64,000 bases of DNA from Siphonodentalium dalli. Its lineage: Eukaryota; Mollusca; Scaphopoda; Gadilida; Siphonodentaliidae. The position numbers and the translations under genes are program-made. The stretch spans positions 38,855,549 to 38,919,548 of the forward strand of contig CP136067.1 in the NCBI GenBank assembly GCA_032622095.1, read 5' to 3'. Shown here in pieces: positions 56,531 to 64,000 of the stretch. Positions within the stretch are counted from its first letter, which is position 1, and every line of letters starts with the position of its first letter. Under the pieces are notes generated by a model that ran no database searches, was not told the origin of the DNA, and was given only the letters and a program-made list of their open reading frames with translations.

Positions 56531-58540
56531 TCAATCGCGGGCGATAACTGTATATTATTGGCCATACTATTCACTGATCCTCGGGTCAATTTCGGCAGCC
56601 ATTGCTAGTTATTGGATCATGAAGATGCGACATTTGAACACCACTCGTTCGAGTGATGACGTGGCATTAAATGTGTCTGGCGGTTGATTGGCAGTAGAGA
56701 TACAACACTATAGCAGTGAGACATCGCTTTAATGCTATATAAGTTGTGTATACGTGATACGAGCAATGCAAACAATTGGAGCTTCATTGAGATCTCGCCG
56801 AGATAAATCATATAATACCAAAAACTCATTTCGCGTCAAAATTGATATGCGACATTATAGCACTCAGACGGCGAAGTTTATATTGTTCGTTTGGTAGGAT
56901 AAGATCATATCGAACATATCATATAAATATGGCTTGGTGCCAGAGGTAAACACTGGCAACGTGCAAAGCTTCAGCGGTATTAGTATAAATGCAGAACAGT
57001 CAAAGTTACTATCCATGACCAACCAATCTCGCACTCATCAGATCAGCTACTAAACATGGATATACTTGGGCTCTTATGAGAATATAATAATGCTGTTTTA
57101 GCCGATGTGTGGTGTATGTCTTGCTATTCTATGAATAACACTGTACCCTTTCCAGTGGAGATCAGTTGGGTAAATCGTGTGTCCCCTGCTCCGGCGCCAC
57201 TGACACTGTGACGGATATGCCGAACCGATAAGTATTAATTTGGTCCGTGTGTTCGCTTCCCTATGTTCATTCTGTTAGAATGTGGTTGTGTAACAGAAAC
57301 ATCGATTTGCACTATCCTATGAATACGTTTATTCATCAGCAACGAGTTGCCCAAATATATTATCTGGATATTACTTGTACTTGGCCTGCAAAATGCAGTT
57401 TCGTTAACATATATATGTTATGAATAATCGGACGATAACAGAACCAAATGTTAAACAAACTAAGCAAACCTGTATCCAATAAGAGAGCATGTATAGAAAA
57501 AAAATATCGCAATTTCCATTACTAATTCAAAAATAAAAAAGGAGGAAATTTACTTGATTTTTTTTTTATTAATTTATAGTCTATATTTAAGAAGTATATG
57601 CAGTTTGGATTTTGTTTTATGTAGGGATGTGAAGGGGTAGCCGAAATTGGCTGGAACACTTTTAGTGTGAGTTATCTGCGCCGCAACCTATGTAAAACTC
57701 AACCATGCATGCTGCAATAATATCTTATAAATGATTAATAAAACTTCAATTAATTCATATTCATAAGATCAGCTGAAAAACTCTTAATTGTATCTCCGAA
57801 ACATTTGTCCAGAATGAAATGATGCCACTGACATGTATGTTAACCCAACTAAATATTCTACCTGTTATTCTTCGTTCGATGAGCTCGGTGTAAAACCTGC
57901 CTTGGATGCAACTAAGCTGCTTGCTTAAGACACACACACCAAACTCTGTTATCGTCAATAATTAGTCACGCATTCGACGTGGGTTCCGTTGGTGCTGTAT
58001 TTGATTGGGGTATACACTTTATGACATAATTGGAGATCGACCAATTGGCTAACTGGATTTAGTGCAAACGGAACGGGTTATTTAATATATGTCGACTAAA
58101 TTGAGAAAAATATATATAATGTATGATGCATGCATGTATAGTTTGTGAACCACAACAACTAAGTCTACGTTCGTTGTTTTTCTGCGTGGTATTGTTTCCA
58201 GGCATTTCGTCATAGAAATCCATGTGGCGCCATGGACGGCATCATGCGTATATACTGCATCTTACCAGACGCTAACGACTTGACAGATGTTCGTAGTTCC
58301 ACATATAACGATGACTCTAACATGTGTAAGGTTGATTCGTCCTACTTACAGGCAACTTTTTGTACCATCGCTGCTGGTGGAAAAACGGCGTTTATTTTGT
58401 TCACATAGTTAACTGCGGGTGCCTATTATATACACACATACTATTCGGTTTATACTCAACAGAATATATGTAACAAATGAATAAATTTGAGCTATGGATT
58501 AGTGCAAATTACACTCATGTGCTCTATGAACGATTCAAAT

Positions 58541-58612
58541 GACATGGTAATTATGATGAAAATTAATTTATGACTCAAGTCATAAATTAATATTCATTAT
58601 AATTACCATGTC
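58541..58612. repeat. 72-bp hairpin
   Basis: GACATGGTAATTATGATGAA..ATTAATTTATGACT is mirrored with only two or three mismatches; the arms are 36 bp without a loop. The upstream CACTCATGTG..TATGAACGATTC also occurs near 32800, so the hairpin belongs to a dispersed repeat. Confidence 0.8.
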
Positions 58613-58711
58613 GATCTTGGAAAACCAAATTCATTCATGTGTTGAATATATTCTGCTGAGTATCGATTGACACATTTTTCAATAAATTGTGCAAAAAAGC
58701 AACAATAACAA

Positions 58712-58990
58712 CAAAAGTGAACTTTTTATCAAAACCAAAATTGATTTTCAACTTCTGTCCCATTCATGTATATGTAACCAATAGGTTTTGATCAAAAGCA
58801 AATAACAAAAGGCATTTTGTTTTGATCAAAACCAAAATAAATTGGTTTCATATATAAACCAGCTTTGGTTTTGACCAAAGCCAGTTAGTAGTTGATATTT
58901 GGTTTTGATCAAAACTTAATTTGGTTACATATATGGGACAAAGTTCAAAGCCAATTTTGGCTTTTTTTAAACCAAAACGTTTTAGAGTGT
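58712..58990. mobile_element. GGTTTTGATCAAAACC foldback MITE
   Basis: CAAAACCAAAATTGATTTTC, GTCCCATTCATGTATATGTA and ACCAATAGGTTTTGATCAAA on the left are mirrored by TTTTGATCAAAACTTAATTT, GGTTACATATATGGGACAAA and GCCAATTTTGGC on the right. Several internal GGTTTTGATCAAAACC palindromes. It ends CGTTTTAGAGTG. The frames at 58892-59214 partly overlap it and are not genes. Confidence 0.75.
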
Positions 58991-59115
58991 ATAGGCATGT
59001 CTGTGTTCGTTTTCTTGCACATTGTGGCTTTATGTATAGAACTGCCTGAAACAAATACCAACCAGGCAAATTTGCCAGTGTGTGAACGCGGTAAAACTAT
59101 GAAATAATTTTTCAG

Positions 59116-59265
59116 GAGCCGACATGGGGGAAATGGAATGAGAGCAGTGCCCGTGCTCACTGCAATGGAGCTTTCGCGAACTACGGAAGTGCGGTTTCTA
59201 TGTGCGAAGAACATGCTAGAATTGATACAGTCGGGTCTATAGAGAACTGTGTGCGGGACATAAAG
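59116..59265 (+). CDS. VWDE-like exon h (cysteine-rich segment)
   Basis: Acceptor AATAATTTTTCAG, donor AAG|GTGTAG; exactly 50 codons, phase 0 both sides. Codes EPTWGKWNESSARAHCNGAF, VSMCEEHA and IENCVRDIK. The PTWxxxxxxxARxxC...C...CVxDI pattern follows the linker in VWDE-like proteins. The previous exon ends YEDYNDTTE, so the join is smooth. NES may be glycosylated. Confidence 0.87.
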
Positions 59266-60027
59266 GTGTAGTCGGAGTTCCGGTGCTAATTATCGGCGCC
59301 CGATGGCTCAGTCATGAAAGTGTCGACAAGGGTGTTTGGGGTGTTTCTTCCCCACAACTTTGATTTTTCATCAGTTGGTACTTAAATCATTGACACGACA
59401 TCAGTTGGAAATTTCACGACAATAATATTTTGAGATTGTTCTCATATTACTTTGTCCAACTTGTGGTTATTGGGAAACTTGTACATTCGCATATGTCCGT
59501 TCTGTTTGGACTTAAATGGCCATCAGTTTTAAATTTGAGGTGCCAGTTCCAAAATTCCAACCGAAAGGGGGTTCAAATCGAATTTCGTGAACTGATAGAA
59601 GGGCGTGCAGTTAGTTGTAAGTTTCAAGGTTGACACCACACAGAGACACTCTTTTCTCACTTTCCCAACACACTTTAGCACAGGCCGTGGGAAATAGCTC
59701 AGTGAGATTTCCCGGTATCACCCAACACGTGACCAGTTGTCTCACCCTACCCACGTGACAAGCCTCGTGTCCGGCCCAAATATCTGGCCCCTCGGGTGAG
59801 ATTTTTCAATCCCACACACCAGGTCATGATGGATGCTATTAGTCCCTGGGCTCAGTTGATACTTAAGTTTGTTAGTGTTTTAGTCCTGATGGTAAATATG
59901 ACTCCATGTCTGCTGGTCGAAGTTGTTCCATCTGATAGGTTACTGAGTAACTGAATTTTATTGAGATGAATATTAGAAGATAAACTTTCGTGAACAGTTA
60001 CCATGTCGTTTGTTCTTTCTTTATAAG
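59266..60027 (+). other. Intron after exon h
   Basis: 762 bp, the shortest intron here. Has GTTGGTACTTAAATCATTGA..CATCAGTTGGAAATTTCAC, partly repeated near 63460 (ATCAGTTGGAAATTTCACAC), so a dispersed repeat is likely. No exon is seen. Confidence 0.7.
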
Positions 60028-60214
60028 ATGACGGATGATACATACTGGACGGAAGTACACACCGACTCATTCAAAAGTCAATGTTCTCATATTGTGAGCA
60101 GGAACCAGACACTGATGGAGACGACGACAAATATACCCGGACAAAGCTTACTCGATCAAATCTTGAAAACCGTTTGTCCCAAAGACTGTTCGGGCCAAGG
60201 GAAGTGCGTGAAAG
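60028..60214 (+). CDS. VWDE-like exon i (end of cysteine-rich segment, start of EGF)
   Basis: Acceptor TCTTTATAAG, donor AAAG|GTGAAC; 62 codons + 1 nt, phase 0 in, phase 1 out. Codes MTDDTYWTEVHTDSFKSQCS, then VSRNQTLMET and LKTVCPKDCSGQGKCVKG. CPxDCSGxGxC is the first half of an EGF-like domain, and phase 1 is the usual boundary of EGF exons. The next exon should begin with the GxCxCxxGF half; none is found by 64000. NQT is a possible glycosylation site. Confidence 0.87.
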
Positions 60215-60244
60215 GTGAACCACATATAATCATAGCATATAATT

Positions 60245-60395
60245 AAGAAATGACAGGAATATAGATTGGGGTTATTGGATTTTGACCGCGGCAGAGTAAA
60301 TAAACAAAGTGTGTTAATATGGATTCACATGAACTTTCTTTAATTTCTTTGCCGGTCAAAACCAATGACCCCAATTGATATCCCAGTCATTCCTT
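60245..60395. mobile_element. Short MITE just after exon i
   Basis: AAGAAATGACAGGAATATAGATTGGGG (60245-60271), GGATTTTGACCG on the left and CGGTCAAAACCAATGACCCC, AATTGATATCCCAGTCATTCCTT on the right pair over about 43 bp. The centre of about 60 bp is AT-rich. A loose relative is near 61655-61740. Confidence 0.7.
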
Positions 60396-61357
60396 ATAAT
60401 CATGCACCGGTATATTGTATTTAATACCATGAAAACGTTTCAAGACTACCAAAACAATTGGAAGTAACATATTGTAAATATTGTAACATAGTCTCCAAAC
60501 AACTCCCAGCGAGCGCAAGCATATGGTCGACTTGAAATGACGTACAATGTTCATAGCTGTTATGAAGCGTAGACTTCGGTTATTGATATATGAAACGCGC
60601 AAACGTTCGTGTAAACCGTATGTTGCTTTGTACTAATTCTTACGGACACTAGTTGCATGAATGTGGAGGGTTTGTGATTATTGTGATGTACACTCCGTGA
60701 AGTACAATCACGAAAATTCCTTCGCGATTCAGATAAGAACCCACACAAGTGTGTCTCGGTAAAAATAACCCCAACCGGAATCCCAACAATATTACGATGA
60801 CACCCAGCTGAATGACATCGATCAATATTTATGTGTGCTTTGACATTCTTTGAAAATTTTAAAGTCACCTCAGAGTTATTTCTATTTTTCTTTCTTTGTG
60901 TTCTTTTCTGTGTTTTGCCTTTGGAGATTCGCACATTATGAACACCTTAAAAAGTAAGTGCTCTCCTATAACATTTCGGCGTTGTTCATTCTCCAACTAT
61001 ATGATCTCTGTTGTTATGACATATTCCATATGTATGTATTCCTTATTCGGAAACTAATCCATCATGTGAATGGCAACGTGTTGCGCTTGAATGATGGGTA
61101 GTGTTGTTCTTGAATGAGTACCAATTAAAGGAACAAATGCCAATTTAAAAAGCACAGTAAGAAAATAAGAGCATAATAACGCAGATGACAATGTACAATC
61201 ATAGTGTACCATCATAGCTTGCACTTTGGGGACCTTGCCATTAAAGGGACCAGGGCAATATCGATGTTGGTAAATGTGCAAAAAATAGATAGGTCTGTAA
61301 AAACATCACACTAAGACCATGGATAAATAGATAAACACTGTTGTCATATTCATCATT
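60396..61357. other. Non-coding stretch
   Basis: The 124-codon - strand frame at 60560-60934 has no family signal; no splice-supported exon of the VWDE-like gene is visible on the + strand. Nothing else is recognised. Confidence 0.5.
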
Positions 61358-61620
61358 GACAGTTCTCCAATAACGAATTTTTTTCCCGTTGAAACCATTG
61401 TTATGTAAACAAAACTGTGACAGTGATTTGCCAACAAGCATCACTAATCGCGTAGTAAGTTAAAAATATTTAGTCTAAATATGGTTTTCACGATATTTTT
61501 CAATACATTTGTCCAATGTTTTCCGTCTTTTGTTAACACTTTCATATATTATTGGACTAATTGGACTTTATGGGTAATTACAATGTGACAGTAATTTAAA
61601 ACATAACATAACACTGTTCT
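61358..61620. repeat. Dispersed repeat D1, copy 2
   Basis: TGACAGTTCTCCAATAACGA, TTGTTATGTAAACAAAACTG, GTGACAGTGATTTGCCAACA and TTGGACTTTATGG match 22462-22720 in order. Same strand as the first copy. Confidence 0.7.
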
Positions 61621-63590
61621 ACATGCAAAATCTTATAATTGGAAAGTTATTTAAGAAATGACTTTTATGTCAATTGGAGTAAAAACCAATTACCCCATTC
61701 GATCTGCAAGTAATTCTTTATAATCATATACCAGTACATTTTAATAGAACATTAATCATTTGAACAACTGCTAACTGAATGATCCACTTCGGTTATTGGT
61801 TTATGGACATCGGAAACATTAATGTAAACATGTTGGCGAAATGTTCTGATTCCCGCGGGAGATAATTGTGTGAATTATGAGAAATTTATAAACTAAAATA
61901 AATGAACTAATAAAGTAACAAAAACCTTTAAGCCTAGGATAGGATATTTTATTTGCAATACACATATCTATTACATAATAGTGGCGAAAATTATGGAAAA
62001 TTATGTCGTATATTGTGGGGGATGGCATAGTCTGGCAAGACTGTCTTCCTGCCATCCCCAGTATGGTGAATATAGAAACTAATAACAATAGTAGAAACTA
62101 ATAACAATAGATAGCCTAGATCTATGTGTGAATGGAATAAGAGCGAGCAGCTGTCTCAAACATTAACGTGACTATCAATGGCTAGAAAATAACAGTCATC
62201 AGTGCATCAAAATAATCAATGAATGATTTGCATGTTTATCAACTCAGATGATATGCTGATCTCACACCTAAATAATCTACTTTAGTCTGGCATGGTGACT
62301 GCTTGTCCTTTAGTATAAAAGAATTTGCTCCAGTAGACTAACAAAAGTGGTATGGAATAATGCTAGATAATGGGCTGGTTGACAGACTAATCAGGAAATA
62401 GTTAGATATTATGGAATTGTGTGTTACCGAACAATGACCAATAATAAGCAATTTATATATTTAATATAATATTTCCAATTGCAACCTGGTAAATATCCTC
62501 TCTAGATATTTATTTATTTTCAAAATATGTCAACTCTAGTTGATGTGAAGCCTAACAACTGATGTGTCATGGATATGTCTACAAAATGTCAACAGTGACT
62601 GGAAAGTCAAGATTGAGTTCACTGTCTTGATATGTTTTCAGCTTGAATGAATCAAAGACAAATAGTCAAAACACGTTCGGTTCAAGTAATAGCTTGCAGG
62701 GGAGTGATATATCGCTAGGTATGTAGGGCATATGATGGGATATGTGCACCTATTTGGCGTCTGATGTGTTACTGTATTTGTCCATGACTATCGATGCATT
62801 AGAATATCCAGTTAGCAGTATGAATTTGACAACCCAGGAAGACATGTAGCATACTCTCATCACAATTATGACCCGGACACTCCATTACATGTACATGTAT
62901 GTGATAGACAAAATTCAGCCAGTATTTGAAAAAAAATCTACATATTTACCTGCATTAACCATTTGTTCTATTAAAGCAGCTTCTGAATCAGGCTAACTGT
63001 CACTTGAAGTAAATGAGATAATTTATCAGACATATGAGTGATAGCAGTAGGATGTTATGTGGTTTTAGACCAAAATTATTTCTTTTGCATGTTTTGGGGT
63101 GGTTGATACCCGAAAATGCCAGATGCAAAAAAAACGGCATACCTTCCTGCAATTTTTTTTACTTCCCCTCTGTATTCTTAATCATATATTGTTTTACAAA
63201 ACTGTACGTTGTTTCGCATGAACCAACTTCATAAAATGGTACTAATCCAGGCATAATTCAAATAAAATGTTTGGTATTAACACAGCTAATCAAACTGATC
63301 ATAATAAAATATATGCGCGTATAAGCAAACTGTCATAGCAACCGGATCCATTTCGTGTGATATTTGGGCCAATGTGTTCGGGGGAAGTAACACAACTGAC
63401 AAGGGTGTGCATGGTAGATGGATGTCTCATCCCACAATTTGGTTAAAATGTTATCAGTTGGAAATTTCACACCATGCTGGATCATGTCCAAAGTCTAGAC
63501 TATAAGCATGACTTGTGTCATCATACTGGAAAAGAGGAAATCTTCCCAAAACTTGCAATGAATCATTTGATTATACAACTGCTAATACCC
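61621..63590. other. Non-coding stretch
   Basis: No recognisable exon, RNA gene or repeat boundary. ATCAGTTGGAAATTTCACAC near 63455 is shared with the intron at 59410. The short frames (61819-62088 -, 63034-63234 +) carry no family signal. Confidence 0.5.
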
Positions 63591-64000
63591 AACTGCCAGA
63601 CAGTCTAAAAGCATCAACTCCTAGAACTGCTTTTAGTTCTGTGTGACCTAAACACACATTCCCTGACATATGTAACTCATTGGACAAAAATAACAAGAAC
63701 ATAACCTTTCGAAATAGATTAAAACAAATATTGACAAAATGTTATATATCGCGATACTCGTCACAAATTAAATGCAACAATTCATTTTGTCGAGATTGTA
63801 CAGGTATGTCAAATGCACGACATGAGCACCACCTTTACTATATACTTGCTATTAAAAAGCCTGGTATGTTCACCTTACATTTTGACTGGAAGATACGCAA
63901 AATTAGTCTATACAATCAGATGAGTACGAACAGAATGAAAAGCATTCTTAAAAGGCTCTTGCTCTGGTCCTTTCTAAAGACATCATACTTTAGCCAGACT
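63590..64000 (+). pseudogene. LINE ORF2 C-terminal remnant at the window edge
   Basis: From about 63700 a + strand frame stays open to the end of the window. It begins ITFRNRLKQILTKCYISRYS and contains IKCNNSFCRDCTG, which matches the end of the - strand LINE (CDNPYCPDCT) in position and Cys spacing. Here the stop after the Cys box has been lost, so the following residues (ARHEHHLYYILAIKKPG and on) are likely read-through of 3' non-coding DNA. Upstream, frame changes hide the rest of ORF2. No start codon is needed for this remnant. Confidence 0.55.

Larger units (their letters stand above)
54296..59115 (+). other. Intron after exon g
   Basis: 4.8 kb. Contains two Helitron starts and one Helitron 3' end (54625-55729), a 76-bp palindrome (56455-56530), two weak exon-like windows (57155-58405), a 72-bp hairpin (58541-58612) and a GGTTTTGATCAAAACC foldback (58712-58990). 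In 55731-56450 and 56540-57140 I see only AT-rich sequence. Confidence 0.7.
23060..60214 (+). other. VWDE-like gene, partial (nine exons)
   Basis: Nine + strand exons with GT..AG borders. The phases fit pairwise (1-0, 0-0, 0-2, 2-0, 0-0, 0-2, 2-0, 0-0, 0-1) and 1,815 nt of sequence join without a stop. The product order is N-terminal beta-rich region, VWD domain, linker, cysteine-rich segment and first half of an EGF domain. This is the layout of von Willebrand factor D and EGF domain-containing proteins, which are secreted extracellular-matrix-type proteins. Missing are the upstream exons (signal peptide and N-terminal cysteine-rich part) and the downstream EGF exons. Introns range from about 0.76 to 8.5 kb and hold most of the transposons of this region. 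The gene shows no inactivating change in what is visible. Confidence 0.85.

Noticed and set aside
58892-59214. Overlapping frames on both strands before exon h
   Set aside because: They cover the GGTTTTGATCAAAACC foldback and cross the exon h acceptor in the wrong frame.
60560-60934. 124-codon - strand frame
   Set aside because: Rich in KTQKRTQRKKNRNN-like low-complexity residues from AT-rich DNA; no family recognised.
1-64000. tRNA, rRNA or snRNA genes
   Set aside because: No cloverleaf with A/B-box words or conserved rRNA core was noticed by eye. A tRNAscan or Rfam search would be decisive.

Overview
The window looks like intron-rich, AT-rich, repeat-laden DNA of an invertebrate animal. 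Split genes with GT..AG exons, Helitrons, CR1/Jockey-type LINE remnants, many MITEs and long satellite tracts all point that way. The one host gene I recognise belongs to the von Willebrand factor D and EGF domain-containing (VWDE-like) family, which is common in molluscs and other marine invertebrates. A mollusc is my best guess, but this is inference; no species marker is visible.

Layout. 1-5.5 kb: minisatellites, degenerate repeats and one short inverted-repeat element, with no gene seen. 5596-15444: three Helitron-type rolling-circle transposons head to tail with shared junctions. A non-autonomous copy (5596-6648) is followed by an 8.1-kb element carrying a Rep/helicase gene split in two by one frameshift (6649-14746; coding 9150-13905), then by a second non-autonomous element of another family (14747-15444). 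All ends read TC...CTAG with a 3' hairpin, and the outer flanks are A and T. 15.4-23.05 kb: MITEs, a palindromic TTGCGCTTAAGCGCAA array, a ~383-bp satellite and dispersed repeats.

23.06-60.21 kb: nine consecutive + strand exons of the VWDE-like gene (23060-23292, 27837-28214, 32379-32461, 36019-36085, 38164-38403, 46910-47091, 54001-54295, 59116-59265, 60028-60214). Every intron phase matches its neighbour, and the 605-codon reading frame has no stop. The order is an N-terminal beta-rich, cysteine-containing region, a VWD domain from DDPHMTTFNG through GLCGKFDG, a linker with an RNRR site, a cysteine-rich segment and the start of an EGF domain. Exons for the signal peptide and for the rest of the EGF region were not found, so the gene is partial here. 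Its introns carry two LINE remnants in opposite orientation, a pair of Helitron ends, foldback elements, MITEs and large palindromes.

60.2-64 kb: a MITE right after the last exon, a dispersed repeat also present near 22.5 kb, and the 3' end of another LINE running off the window. No rRNA, tRNA, CRISPR array or bacterial-type operon was seen. The most notable structures are the Helitron chain, the self-derived repeats in the autonomous Helitron's leader, the transposon-like edge that supplies the splice acceptor of the first visible VWDE exon, and a 6.5-kb region bounded by inverted TTAATG-rich arms.
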